A DNA stretch of 64,000 bases from Spiroplasma clarkii. GTDB lineage: Bacteria; Bacillota_I; Bacilli_A; Mycoplasmatales; Mycoplasmataceae. Location: NCBI RefSeq assembly GCF_002795265.1, contig NZ_CP024870.1, forward strand, positions 62,001-126,000, in the 5' to 3' direction. Below, piece by piece: positions 33,674 to 44,937 of the stretch; position 1 is the stretch's first letter, and every line of letters starts with the position of its first letter. Made by a program: the position numbers and the translations under genes. The notes below the pieces were generated by a model that was given only the letters and a program-made list of their open reading frames with translations, was not told the DNA's origin and did not search any database.

Positions 33674-35925
33674 ATGAAAAAACTTACCAATTGATTAAAA
33701 ATTTTTGCTGGTTTAAGTTTGGTCACAACTCCCATATCACTAGTTGTATCATGTGGAAGCACTAACAAACCTAAACTAGATGAACATGTAAAGACATTTG
33801 CAAAAATGCCAACCCAGAAAACTCAGGAGAAAACCTAACCTTCTCAGAGAACTTTTCAACAGGGTATAAAACCACAGCAGACATTTCAAGACAAAAAAAT
33901 GATGGAGTGCCTTTTGCCAAGTACTGGATGCCAAAAGGACAAAAAGAAAGTGAGTTTGGCTATTCTGATAAAAGTGATTTAATAAATAGTTTTATGAACT
34001 ATAATCCACAAACAGATAAAGATGCTAAATTTAATGTTGCTAGTGTCCCTCTAGCAACTAGACAACAAGCTGCAGGGTCAAACCAAAATCAAGATAAAAC
34101 AGGTACTACTCGCCATCATGCCATGGGAGTAGTTAACAAAAACACTTCAGGAACTCCAGCTCAAGGAAATCATAACTTTGATGGTTATAATTTTACTAAT
34201 TGATCTTATGTTGATGAATACACAGGTTGAGCTGGAGCCATTAATGAAGGAATTATTGTTTTACCAAGTGCTGACATCATTGATGCTGCTCACACCAATG
34301 GAACAGAAATGTTGGGGATAATTTACTTTGATGGATTTTTTGGTTTAACAGCAGATGCTTTAAAAGGGTTCTTTGATAAAGATGAAGCTGGAAACTACAA
34401 AATTGTTGACAAACACATAGAAGTTGCTGACTACTTTGGCTTTGATGGATGATTTTGAAACAATCAAGCTAATGCTAACCCAGGAACTGTTGATGAAGCA
34501 GAAGTAACTGCTGTTATGGCACAGTACTCTGCTAAAGTAAAACAACAAAATAAAAAGCAAAGAATAGTTATGTATCACAATGCTTTGGGTTATGGAGACC
34601 AATTAGCAACAGATTACTTAACTAATGGAGCTGATAACTATATTAGTGACTTTGGTTTTAGTAATGGCCAAAAACTAGAAAATGCTAACGATAAAGAATA
34701 TGCTTTTAAAAATCACACTATGATTAATATTAACTCATATTGAGGTTCTTTAAAACAAGGAAACTATGACTTTAACTATGAAGTTAAAGGTAAAAATGGT
34801 TACAGCACTTCTTATGCTTCATTTGCCATGGCAGACACTTATAAAGATTTTGCCCAAGGTAGTGGAGTTGGCATCAAGCAATCAATCAATAAACAAAAAA
34901 ACTTTAGAGACAATGATAAAGCCTTATTTGTTGGACCTCATGGAGATCCATCACAAGTAACTGATAAAGAAACAGGAATAGCTCCAATAATTGGGGAAAG
35001 AACCCCAATTATTGGAGAACAATTTAGTACTAATTTTTCAACAGGAAATGGAATTGACTTTTATAGTGGCGGTCAAAAAGTCAGTGATGAACAATTTATT
35101 TGAAACCACCGAGGAGTCACAGACATCATGCCCACTTACCAATGGATTGTTGAAAATACTAATGGCAATAACTTTGGAGCTGATTTTAGTTATGAAAAAG
35201 CTTATGCCAAAGGAAACAGTGTTTCATTTGCTGCAAAAGAATGAGATGAAAACAATGCCAAATATATTGGTGGAAACTTAAAAACCAATGGTAAAACTAA
35301 AGCTAAATTGTTTGGTTCAAATATGAAAATTTCAAACCAAAAAATTTCAATGAAAGTTTCTGCAATGAGAGAAGCTATTGATTTAATTACTAAATCTGAC
35401 CCAAGTATCAATTTTGCCTTTGAATTAAAATTTGCTAATGGAGGAGAAAAAACAATAACTCCAACCAGCGTTGAATTTGTTAAAGGTTCACAAAATTGAT
35501 ATGACTTAGAAACTGATTTAAGCGAATTTAGTGGTGACACTTTAACTGAAATTGGAATTTCATTTACAGGAACAAAAGATTTAGATAAAGTCTTTGTAGA
35601 TCTAGGTGAATTGGCAGTAACAAAACCAAGTCTAGAAAGTAAATTGGACTTTGTTGATGACATCAAATATGAATATTTAATTAAAGACCATGACTTTAAC
35701 ACTGCTAATATCAGAATGTATTGAGATGCAGCACCAGGAACTGTTGAAAGATATGAAGTTTATCAAATTGTTAATGGAGAATACAAAATTTTAGGAACTA
35801 CAAGAACTAATGCTTACTTTGTTGAAAACATTGACTTAAGTCTTGGTGATAAAATTGCTGTTAAAGCAATTAACAAATATGATGAAAATGATTTTAAAAT
35901 CACAATTAGAGGTATAAATCATTAA
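33674..35925 (+). pseudogene. Endo-beta-N-acetylglucosaminidase-like lipoprotein (GH85), frameshifted
   Basis: Signal peptide with lipobox SLVVSC (Cys27) starts at ATG 33674; that frame stops at 33836. From about 33805 the protein continues in another frame to 35925 and clearly resembles GH85 (NFSTGYKTTADISRQ, ATRQQAAG, LGIIYFDGFFG). The join falls in a run of five A (about 33802-33806); six A would restore a single frame of about 750 residues. Odd: in the catalytic block, family members have DGWFINQE, but here it reads DGWFWNNQ, so the Asn (34459) is kept while the acid/base Glu is Gln (34465). It may be a pseudogene, a phase-variable gene or a sequencing error. Confidence 0.75.
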
Positions 35926-35940
35926 GTTAGGAGGAAAAAT

Positions 35941-37458
35941 ATGAAAAAACTATTAACTTATTTAGGGAGCTTTTGTATATCGACAATGGCTGCTGGTCAA
36001 ATTGTAGCATGTAATCCCAAAGCTGATCAAAATTCAGAACAAGATTTAGAAAAGGATTTTACAAATGGGGGTGCTTTAACTTATTTATTACAGCACCATG
36101 ACATTATTAGTCAAGACATAATTGTTCAAAATACTGACAAAAGTGAATTAGAAAAAATTAGTTCACAAATTGTTGAAAAATTTAATAAACTAGAAGATTT
36201 AAAATTTTCATTTGAAGGAGAAATAGTAGTCATCACCCCAAAAACTTTTGAAGTTATTGAGGGTTCATTTATAAAATTTGTTTGTACCTATGGAGATGTT
36301 GGTGAAACAATTATTTTTAATTGAAACAAAAATAATGCTATCAATGTTATTGTGGTTGATGACTTAAAGAATGCAATTTTTTCAGAGAACTTTGAAAACA
36401 TTAATGAAACAATTGATTTCAAAACAAAATTAAATTTAAAAGCTGATTACCCAGGTAAAGTTGAAGTTAAGTTAAACCAAAATATTGATCAAACCAAAGA
36501 TGTTATTGCAGTTGTCAGTGAATTGCAAGTGCAATTAGACAACATCTTAACTTCAAGTCAAAAGTTTAACTTAAATACTAAGTTGTATGATGCAAGAGTT
36601 ATTTTCAAGCAAATGTTTGATTCATTTTGAAGTGCAAACATTTTTGCAGATAGAGTCTATGAAAGTGACAAGAAATTTTTTGGAGGCTTTTTTGTACCAA
36701 CATACCATGATGTTATAGCACGTCATACAGGTGAAAAATTAACTGGTCAATACATGTATAAAGTGACTTTACCTGCACCAACTGGTTACAGCAATTATGG
36801 AATTTATGATGCTAGTACTGACTCAAATAAAGATTTAACTATAGAAGAATTTGAATATTATAAATTAAGTCAACCCACAGGAAACTTCTCTCTGACTGAA
36901 ATAAAAAACTATGTTAATACTTTTAATAGTTCTGATAAAGGTTATGGTTTTATTGTTAGTGGAACAAATGCTGCAAAATTATTTGATGGCGGTATTGTGG
37001 CTCAAATGAAAGCAGCAGATGCAGCCCCAAACATAGAAGAAGCAAAAAAAATAGGCAACTTGGGAGACATAAGTGATACTGAAAGGGGTTCACTATCTGG
37101 AGCTCACAATATGGCCAAATCAGTTGCTAAATATATTTATGATGGTCAAAAAACAGTAGCAATTAATGGTGAAAACCAAGAAGTGAACTTTGCCCCAAGA
37201 CACTTTAAACAAAAATACTCAGACAATACTGTTTTTAACTACTATGTTGATGAAGTGCAACCCTTGGTTGATGATGTTAACACCATTGATTATTGAGGCT
37301 ATGCAAAACAAGGATTAAAATTTCGAGTAGCAAATGTTGATGATCCAGAGGTTTTTAGTTACATAACTATGTCAATTGATGAGTTCTTTAAAATCAATGA
37401 ACAAAAAAAAGATGTCAAAATGGATACATTAAAGGAAATTTTAGACAAAAACAAATAG
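35941..37458 (+). CDS. Lipoprotein of unknown function downstream of the GH85 gene
   Basis: 505 residues. Signal peptide with lipobox QIVAC (Cys24) predicts a lipid-anchored surface protein. The rest is not recognised: an N-terminal third rich in Asp/Glu/Lys/Ile, then a region with PAPTGYSNYGIYDAS and a TERGSLSGAHNMAKSVAKYI helix-like segment. A strong RBS (TTAGGAGGAAAAA) 15 bases after the GH85 stop suggests one transcription unit, so a role in glycan binding or use is possible but unproved. Confidence 0.8.
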
Positions 37459-37466
37459 TTGATTTA

Positions 37467-37506
37467 ATACACTCCCAATAACCTGGGAGTGTATTTTTTA
37501 ATTTTT
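37467..37506 (+). terminator. Terminator after the lipoprotein gene
   Basis: Stem ATACACTCCCA / TGGGAGTGTAT, six-base loop, then TTTTTAATTTTT. Confidence 0.9.
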
Positions 37507-37531
37507 AACATTAATTTTTCCAATATTCTTT

Positions 37532-37537
37532 TATAAT
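37532..37537 (+). promoter_or_regulatory. -10 box of the histidine phosphatase gene
   Basis: TATAAT at 37532-37537, 32 bases before the start codon at 37569. No convincing -35 box. Confidence 0.45.
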
Positions 37538-37568
37538 TTAATTGTGGAAGACAAATAGAGGCAAAGAA

Positions 37569-38159
37569 ATGAAAAAGACACTTTATATTATGAGACATGG
37601 TCAAACTATGTTTAATCAATTAAAAAGAATGCAAGGTTGATGTGATTCACCATTAACAAAATATGGAATTGCTCAAGCAAAAATTGCTGGGGAGTGATTT
37701 AAAAATAAAAAAATAGACTTTAAACATGGTTATTGTTCAACTTCAGAAAGAACTTCAGATACTTTAGAAAATGTAGTTCCCAAAATTCCTTACCATAGAC
37801 TAAAAGGAATCAAAGAACAAAGTTTTGGTAAATTTGAAGCTCAACCTGAATTTTTAAACCCACCTTCACCATATGGGGATTTTTTCAAGTATGCTGGTGG
37901 TGAAACTGATACAGAACTTAAAAATAGGGTTGTGAAAACTATTAGTGATATTGCAGCTAATGATGCTGAAAAACAAATTTTGATTGTAACCCATGGGATT
38001 GTCATAGCACAATTTATTAGAAGTCAAATCAAAGAAGGACAAACATTTCCTAGATTTACCAACTGTTCTATCATTGTTTTTGAGTATGAAAATGAAAAAT
38101 TTAATTTTAAAGAAATTATCAATCATGATTATTCAAAAATTGATCATTTAGCAGAATAA
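37569..38159 (+). CDS. Histidine phosphatase / phosphoglycerate mutase-like protein
   Basis: 196-residue histidine-phosphatase protein. The catalytic RHG motif (MRHGQTMFN, His10) with the Arg/Glu-containing STSERTSDT block and the second His in VTHGIVIAQF are present. Such proteins include cofactor-dependent phosphoglycerate mutases and broad phosphatases; size and the lack of typical dPGM blocks favour a phosphatase. SD GAGG lies about nine bases before ATG 37569. It is monocistronic. Confidence 0.85.
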
Positions 38160-38171
38160 TATTATCTCTTC

Positions 38172-38225
38172 TTGACAAAAAGGTTCAGGTTAAAGTAGCT
38201 GGATTTTGTCAAAAAAAGGTTTTTT
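38172..38225 (+). terminator. Probable terminator before secA
   Basis: Stem TTGACAAAA (38172-38180) / TTTTGTCAA (38204-38212) with a 23-base loop; a run of seven T follows only after a further A-rich stretch, so it is weaker than the others. Confidence 0.4.
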
Positions 38226-38357
38226 TGTATTACTGAGAGTCTTTAAAATAATTACTTACTTGCAAATGAAATAAGATATAATAATTGCAATAATTTAGAC
38301 CTTGCAACACTTAAAACTAGCAATATTTAAAATATTTGGGTGCTTTTGATATTTAAG

Positions 38358-38363
38358 TATAAT
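38358..38363 (+). promoter_or_regulatory. -10 box of secA
   Basis: TATAAT about 70 bases before the secA start; another TATAAT lies near 38278. The -35 regions are poor. Confidence 0.4.
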
Positions 38364-38429
38364 TTGTGTCTAAAAAATTATATAATTATCTTGTTGTTTA
38401 ATAATAATTTTAAAAAAGGAGTTTTAAAA

Positions 38430-41400
38430 ATGGCAAATGATAAAAGAATCATAAGAAATCATGGGAAGATTGCAGAGGCAATAATAGCAAATGAAGCAAA
38501 ATACTCTGTTTATTCAGACCAACAATTAAGAGATAAGACCGATGAATTTAAGGAACGCTTAAAAAATGGCGAAACCCTTGATGATCTTTTAATTGATGCA
38601 TATTCAGTTGTTCGTGAAGCAGCTTTTAGAATTCTAAATCTAAAAGCTTACAAAGTCCAACTAATTGGGAGTATTATTTTACACCAAGGTGATATTTCTG
38701 AAATGAGAACTGGTGAAGGTAAAACCTTAACAGGTCTATTTGCTGCCTACTTAAATGCACTACCAGGAGAAGGTGTGCATGTTGTTACAGTTAATGAGTA
38801 CTTGTCAGCAAGGGATAGCGAGATTAATGGTCGAGTTTTTAGTTTTTTAGGAATAACTGTTGGGTTAAATGGGAGAAGTTTATCAAAAGATGCAAAAAGA
38901 AATGCCTATGCTCAAGATATTACTTACACAACTAACTCTGAATTAGGTTTTGACTATTTGAGAGATAACATGGTCTACAATTTAGGACAAAAAGTTCAAA
39001 GAAAACTTAATTATGCAATTATTGATGAGGCTGACTCTATTTTAATTGATGAGGCCCGTACACCTTTAATTATTTCAGGTGGATCTCAAAACCGTGTAAA
39101 CTTGTATAAAGCAGCAGATGCTTTTGCAAAAACACTAAAAGAACCTGAAGATGCAGAAATTGATTTAGAATCAAAACAAGTTTACTTATCAGAAGTAGGT
39201 ATCAAAAAAGCTCACAAATACTTTAGTATTGACAATCTGTTTGATGTAAGAAATACTGAAATTTTTCACTTAATTATGAATGCTTTAAAAGCAAACTTTA
39301 CTTTTAAAAAAGAAATTGAGTATACTGTTCAAAATGATGAAATCATTTTGATTGACCAATTTACTGGTAGAACAATGCCAGGAAGAGCATATAGTGATGG
39401 TTTACAACAAGCTTTACAAGCCAAAGAAGGGGTTAGTGTTGAAGAAGAAACTACTACAATGGCCACTATTACTTACCAAAACTTCTATCGTTTGTACAGT
39501 AAATTAGCAGGTATGACAGGGACTGCAAAAACTGAAGAAGAAGAATTCTTAAAAATCTATAACACTAGAGTTATTGCGACTCCCACCAACCGTCCAGTTG
39601 TTAGAAGAGATGAACCAGATTTAACTTTTGCTACAAAAAGTGCCAAGTTAAAGCACTTGGTTGATGATATTAAAGAAATTAATGCTACTGGTAGACCAAT
39701 TCTAATTGGAACAACCAGTGTTGAATCTTCTGAACAAGTTGCTCGTTGATTAGAAAAAGCAAATTTAAAATTTGAAATGATTAATGCCAAAAACCACCAC
39801 CGTGAAGCAGAAATTGTTGAAAAAGCAGGTCAAAAGGGCGCTATTACATTAGCTACTAATATGGCTGGTCGTGGAACTGACATTAAGTTAACTGAAGAAA
39901 CTAAGGCTGCTGGAGGTCTGTTTGTTATGGGGATTGAGCGAAATGAAGCTCGAAGAATTGATAACCAGTTGCGTGGACGTGCTGGACGTCAAGGTGATCC
40001 AGGAACATCAAGATTTTACATCTCAATGGAAGATGAGCTAATGGTAAGGTTTACAGCACCAAAAGTTAGAAATATGTTCTTAAAACTTGGAGATGATCAC
40101 ATTAAGTCAAAAATGTTTACACGAGCAATTACCAATGCTCAAAAAAAACTTGAAGGACTGAACTTTGATCAACGTAAAAATGTTCTAGACTATGATAATA
40201 TTTTATCTCAACAACGTGAAGCTATGTATGCTCAACGTGATGATATTTTAAATCAAGCAGATTTGAGTGTGGTGCTTTCAAGATTCCAATACACAATTGC
40301 TTATGAACTAGTTGATGAAAGTTCAGAGTTAATTCGTGGAGTTAGAAGTATCAGTAATGAATTAATTATTAAAAAAATTGATGGAATTTATGTTTTACCA
40401 AATGCAATTAAAGTTGATGACCTTGCAGGTTTACATAAAGAAGAAATTGCAAAATTAATTCAAGAAAAAATGATGGAAATGTATAAAGCTAAAACTGATG
40501 GTGTACCACCAAATGTTTTATCTGAAATGGAGCGAAGAACCATTATTCAATGTTTTGATAATTACTGAACTAAACACATTAACTTATCTCAAAAATTGAG
40601 AAGTGGAATTTACTTGCAACAATATGCACAAAACAACCCACTACATGAGTATGTTGAAGAATCAGTTCGCTTATTTAACCGTATGAAAGTTAATATTGCT
40701 CGAGACACAATTGATCGTCTAAACTCATCATTTATTAGTTCTGGACAACAAGCTGATGAACCAACCCAAACAATTAATGTTCAAGCACCTCCAAAACAAA
40801 AAGTAATCAATATTACTGAAAAAGATATTGATGAAATTTTAACTGAATGAGGAATTGCCAAAGAAAACTTTGGAAGAACTGCAGTTGAAGGACGAGTAGC
40901 TGAATTAAAAGAAGAATTTAAAGAAGAACCTGAAAAATTACAAAAATTATTAATTCAAGAAAAAATTGTTGGAGGATTAATGGACAAACTTGATCAAGTT
41001 GTTCGTCAACAACAAGAAGCAATTCAAAATCTGACTCAAGAAAAAATTGATGCAATAGTTAATGACTTTGGTTTACAAGGTAAAATTTTCACAGGAGAAG
41101 ATGTAAAAAAAGCTTTTGAAGAAAAAATGAATAGTAGTCCAAAAGAAATGCACCAAAAAATCATTAATGACTCACAAGTTTTGATGATGATTGCAATGGA
41201 ATTTGCTAACAAGCAAAAAGCAATGGCAGAAAATGCAAAAACTGTTGTTGAAGAAAAAGGTAAAAAAACTACTGCCAAAAAATCTACAGCTAAAAAAGAA
41301 CCAACCAAACAAGAATTTGTTGTTAAAGACAGTGAAGGAAACATTGTGAAAAAAATTGTTACCAATGATGATGGAACAATTAATGAAGATGAAACAGAAG

Positions 41401-41438
41401 ACACAGAACAAGTACAAACAAAAATTAAAATTGGTTAA
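38430..41438 (+). CDS. secA: Protein translocase ATPase SecA
   Basis: 1002-residue SecA, motor of protein export. Walker A MRTGEGKTLTG (GEGKT at 95-99), Walker B YAIIDEADSILIDEARTPLIISG, TNSELGFDYLRDNM and the second motor domain NMAGRGTDIKL, RRIDNQLRGRAGRQGDPG are all present. ATG 38430 is chosen over an upstream frame extension because AAAAAAGGAG lies nine bases before it and the family begins here. Residues after about 840 form an acidic/lysine-rich tail ending in KIKIG, without the Cys-rich zinc domain of many SecA proteins. A terminator follows. Confidence 0.95.
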
Positions 41439-41439
41439 T

Positions 41440-41467
41440 AAAAACTCCCTAATTGGGAGTTTTTTTT
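41440..41467. terminator. Bidirectional terminator between secA and the aldolase gene
   Basis: Stem AAAACTCCC / GGGAGTTTT with loop TAATT and T runs on both strands; it overlaps the aldolase stop codon by two bases. Confidence 0.85.
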
Positions 41468-42311
41468 AGGCTTTATTGTTTGATCTAAAAGCGCGGATTT
41501 TTTTAATTGCTTCTGCTTTAACAAAATCAACCCCATTGCGCCCATATTTACGAGCATCAAAACCATTAGGATTTTCTTTAAATCAAGCTTTAATACCTTC
41601 AGCACAAGCCATTTTTAAATCAGTTCCAATATTGATTTTAGTAATTCCTAAGTCAATTGCTTTTTGTAAGTCTTCTAAAGGGACTTGGCTTGAACCATGT
41701 AAAACTAATGGTGTTTTAATGTTTTTTTCAAGTTCAGCAAGTAGTTCAAATTGAAGTTTAATTTCCCCAGAAAATAGACCATGACTTGTTCCAATTGCAA
41801 CTGCCAGGGCATCAATTTGAGTTTGTTTATCAAACTCAACTGCTTCTTGAACATCTGTGTATCCCTTACTTGATGAATTGCGGTCATCTTCTTTTCCACC
41901 AACATGACCAATTTCTGATTCAACTTCTACTCCTTTTTGGCGAGCATAAGCTACAATTTCTTGAGTTTCTTTAACATTTTCTGCAAAAGGTTTCAAAGAT
42001 GAATCTAACATTACACTTGAAAAACCTGCATCAATGGCTCTTTTTATCAAACTAATATCAAAACCATGATCTCAATGTAATACTACAGGTACAGTGGCTT
42101 TGATAGCAGCAGTTAGTGAAAAGGCAAAAACATAGTCTAGCCCCATATATTTTGCTGCACTTTCAGTAACCATTAAAATAACTGGTGACTTTTCAGCCTC
42201 AGCAGCTTCAATGATTCCTTTCATCATTTCTAAGTTATCGAAATTAAAAGCAGGTACTGCATATTTACCTTGTTTTGCTTTTAAAAGTTCTTCTTTTAAT
42301 TTTGCTTTCAT
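41466..42311 (-). CDS. fba: Class II ketose-bisphosphate aldolase
   Basis: 281-residue class II (zinc) aldolase that splits fructose- or tagatose-1,6-bisphosphate. Zinc ligands are visible in VVLHWDHG (the Trp is TGA), the block VESEIGHVGGKEDD, PLVLHGSSQV and KINIGTDLK. ATG 42311 is chosen because GGAGA (minus strand) precedes it by six bases. LacAB at 49.3 kb produce tagatose-6-phosphate, whose bisphosphate would need an aldolase; either substrate fits. Divergent from the DeoR gene, sharing the region with the TTTTAAACTT phased element. Confidence 0.88.
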
Positions 42312-42345
42312 AATTTGTCTCCTATACAAGATAATCATATAACAA

Positions 42346-42401
42346 TTTTACAAATTTTAAACTTTTTTAAATTTTTTGAAACTAAATATTTATGGTATAT
42401 T
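42346..42401. promoter_or_regulatory. 10-bp phased operator (TTTTAAACTT) between fba and the DeoR gene
   Basis: TTTTAAACTT (42355), TTTTAAATTT (42365) and TTTGAAACTA (42375) repeat every 10 bases, with a related TTTTACAAA before them; then GG and the -10-like TATATT (42396-42401). It resembles those at 25327 and 29520. Position between divergent genes could control both. Confidence 0.6.
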
Positions 42402-42422
42402 AATAAAAGATGGGAGTATAAG

Positions 42423-43163
42423 ATGTTAAGAGATGAACGTAGGGAATTAATTGTAAAAATTGTTAAAGAAAAGGGTTTTGTTAAAAACCTAACTTTAGCA
42501 GAACTAACAGATTCAACAATTCAAACAATTATTACAGATGTGAATGAACTAAATGATTTGGGGAAAATTGTTAAAGTTTATGGAGGAGCTAAGGTAATTG
42601 AGAAAGCTAAGGATTTTTCTGAACCTTTTGAAGAAGAAAAATTAAAATTAAATCTAGATTTAAAAGAGAAAATTGCTCGTCAAGCAGCAAGTCAAATTCA
42701 GGATGGTGATTTAGTTTTTATTGATACAGGAACCACAACAGGGTATATGGTAAAAAATGTTATTTTAAACAAAAATGCAACTTATGTTACCAATGGATAC
42801 TCAATTGCTCGACACTTAATGGAACAAGATTTAAAACTCTATATTATCGGGGGTGAAATTATGTTATCAACTCATGCTATTGTCGGAGAACTTGCTTTAA
42901 AATATATTTCAAGTTTTAATTTTAACAAAGCTTTTATTGGAATGAATGGTTATGAAGACAATGCTTTGTACACCACAAATGTTAAAGAAGCTGCCATTAA
43001 AGAGAAAGTTATTAGTAGTTCTAAAACAACTTATGTACTTTTAGACAGTTCAAAAGTTAACAAAAAGAATAAAGTTCAAGTTGATGTCAATAAAAATGAA
43101 GTGATTATAATTTGCGATCAACCGATTCTTAATGCCAACCTCAAAGTGATTGAAGCCAAATAA
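42423..43163 (+). CDS. DeoR-family regulator (copy 2)
   Basis: 246-residue DeoR protein. The helix-turn-helix part is less typical (LAELTDSTIQTIITDVNELNDLGKIVKVYGGAK), where most family members have SxxTIRRDLxxL. The sensor domain has the usual IQDGDLVFIDTGTTTGYM block. ATG 42423 is preceded by GGGAG. By position it is the best candidate to bind the TTTTAAACTT element shared by its own promoter, the fruK-like kinase and the PTS EIIBC gene; this is inference. Confidence 0.85.
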   Translation: MLRDERRELIVKIVKEKGFVKNLTLAELTDSTIQTIITDVNELNDLGKIVKVYGGAKVIEKAKDFSEPFEEEKLKLNLDLKEKIARQAASQIQDGDLVFIDTGTTTGYMVKNVILNKNATYVTNGYSIARHLMEQDLKLYIIGGEIMLSTHAIVGELALKYISSFNFNKAFIGMNGYEDNALYTTNVKEAAIKEKVISSSKTTYVLLDSSKVNKKNKVQVDVNKNEVIIICDQPILNANLKVIEAK

Positions 43164-43187
43164 AAACATCCTTTAGAGGATGTTTTT
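43162..43187. terminator. Bidirectional terminator between DeoR and lipoprotein genes
   Basis: Stem AAAAACATCCT / AGGATGTTTTT, loop TTAG; T-rich on both strands. It overlaps both convergent stop codons. Confidence 0.9.
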
Positions 43188-43764
43188 AGTTTTTAAATTC
43201 ACTAAGCTTTTCTTCTGCTCAATTTTGGATAGTGGTACCAAATTGTTCATTTTTTGCTCATTCAAGAGTATCGTTAACATATTTTTGCAACTCATCTGAT
43301 GCATTTTGAACATTATTGGCATCTTCATCTAAATGAAATTCGAGTAATTTAAAATGATCAAGGGCTGACTTATCTCAAGACCAATTTGCTGAGGTAAGTT
43401 TAAAACCTTGTGCTTCAGGTGAAAAAATTATATATTGAATAATTTTATACTTGATAGCATTAATTTTGGTGTCCAGTTGGTTGTATTTGATATAAATTGG
43501 ATTATTTAGTATTTCTTCATCATTGATAATAGCTCTAGCTGATGTTTGCCCAATTAACTTGTAGTATTGAGTAGTAATTTTTGACTTTTCCTCTAAAAGA
43601 ACATTGACTAATAAAGTTTCAAGTTTAGCAACATCTTCACCACTAATTGGTTGCTTGGTCAGCAATGAGTAAATATATCTGTCATTTTGGCATGAAACCA
43701 CAAAGCTAACTCCACATGTGCTAATTAGCCCCAAAGAACCCATTATAGTTAGTATTTTTTTCAT
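43186..43764 (-). CDS. Small lipoprotein of unknown function
   Basis: 192 residues. Signal peptide with lipobox FVVSC (Cys25), so it is probably anchored on the outer face of the membrane. The remainder is Lys/Glu/Asp/Ile-rich, with predicted helices (DVAKLETLLVNVLLEEKSK) and no motif I recognise. Two TGA Trp codons near the C-terminus are included (SANWSWDKSALDHF). Confidence 0.8.
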
Positions 43765-44415
43765 TATTTAACCTTCATTCTTAGTTTACATAATCATTCA
43801 TAAATTATTCCCATTAAATAGTATCACTAATTTTTAAAAATGCGCAAAAATTTTAAATATTTTTAAAAAAAGATACTTTTTTCCTTAAAAATATTTATTT
43901 CTGATTAGAAGATGTCATAGTTTTTATGAAATATGATGCCACTTTTGCTTCCACTTTTATAGTGTTAGAGGGTTTTTATTTTTAATAAGCAATCACAAAA
44001 AATGAAATTGGTAACTATATGTTTTTTAACACTAAAAATTAATTTTTTCATTTTTTCATTTTTTTTATAGTACAATAGTTTTAAGGAAAGAGTGGGGACG
44101 TTGAAATTGTTTATTATAGTCTTTATTTTAAGATTATCAATACAAAGTGTATTCAGCAATATCAATTATCAATCCTGTAAAATAAAAATTTTGGTATACA
44201 AATTTCATTAGTGATGTGATGAGTTTTGTGTTCTGCTATTTTTAGAATTATATATGAAAATATTTATAACAAATTCATTCAGATAAAATTTGTGGTTTTA
44301 ATTTTTTTACATACAACAAATTTCAAACACTTGATTGCAATAAGTTACAAATTTAACAAATAGCATCACAATTCTATTTAATCTGTAAAGGTTAAATTCT
44401 TGGAAGGTGATATCA
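43765..44415. other. Gene-poor AT-rich region
   Basis: About 650 bases with no convincing frame of more than 60 codons on either strand. A promoter-like TACAAT (near 44072) is followed by AAGGAAAGAGTGGGGACG, a ribosome-site-like stretch, but only a 36-codon frame starts after it. No tRNA-like fold or repeat was seen. It may hold decayed genes. Confidence 0.5.
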
Positions 44416-44718
44416 ATGGAAGTTGTAAAATGTATTATACTGGTGCAAAGTTCCGGCTCGTGCCTTTGGCTAATATTTAAATATATAAATATAGTAATGA
44501 AAAGATTTGAAAATTCAAGAAATTTAATATTTGAGTTATTGTTTTTTTGTAACTTATTAACACCGACAAATTATATAAAAAAAATAAAAATTATAAATAA
44601 CTTCAATTTATATCCCGAACAAATTGATAAGGAAATTAATTGACCTCGTTTTATTTTGATCAAAAAAAACACCCATAAGGCATTGTTAGTTAACTTTGTC
44701 TCAAATTCTATGTGATAA
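44416..44718 (+). CDS. Hypothetical small protein, uncertain
   Basis: 100-residue frame with TGA read as Trp, preceded by a good ribosome site (GGAAGG, 44402-44407, eight bases before ATG). It has no recognisable motif; composition is Ile/Asn/Lys/Leu-rich, with Cys and a short GC-rich patch near 44450-44470 (codons TCC GGC TCG TGC) unlike its surroundings. It may be a remnant rather than a functional gene. A terminator-like hairpin lies downstream at 44940. Confidence 0.3.
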
Positions 44719-44937
44719 TTGATACTTAAAAAATAGAATTTTGAACCGTCAAGTTTTACTTGGGCAAACAGAATTATTGCTAAATGTTGTGTAATTTATT
44801 TTTGATTAAAATACTCAATCCTAAAATTATATTTTCAAAAATATTACCGAAACCAAAAACTACATCTTGATTAATTTATAGTATGTATTTCTCAAAATTT
44901 ACTTGCATGTTTCCAAACACAAGTGTCAAGAATAGTT

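Noticed and set aside
35202-35702. 166-codon minus-strand frame in the GH85 gene
   Set aside because: Antisense shadow; the plus frame has clear GH85 similarity.
38340-38429. 30-codon N-terminal extension of SecA
   Set aside because: Ribosome site AAAAAAGGAG lies directly before ATG 38430 and the extension is not SecA-like.
41476-41754. Plus-strand frame opposite the aldolase gene
   Set aside because: Antisense of conserved aldolase residues, no ribosome site.
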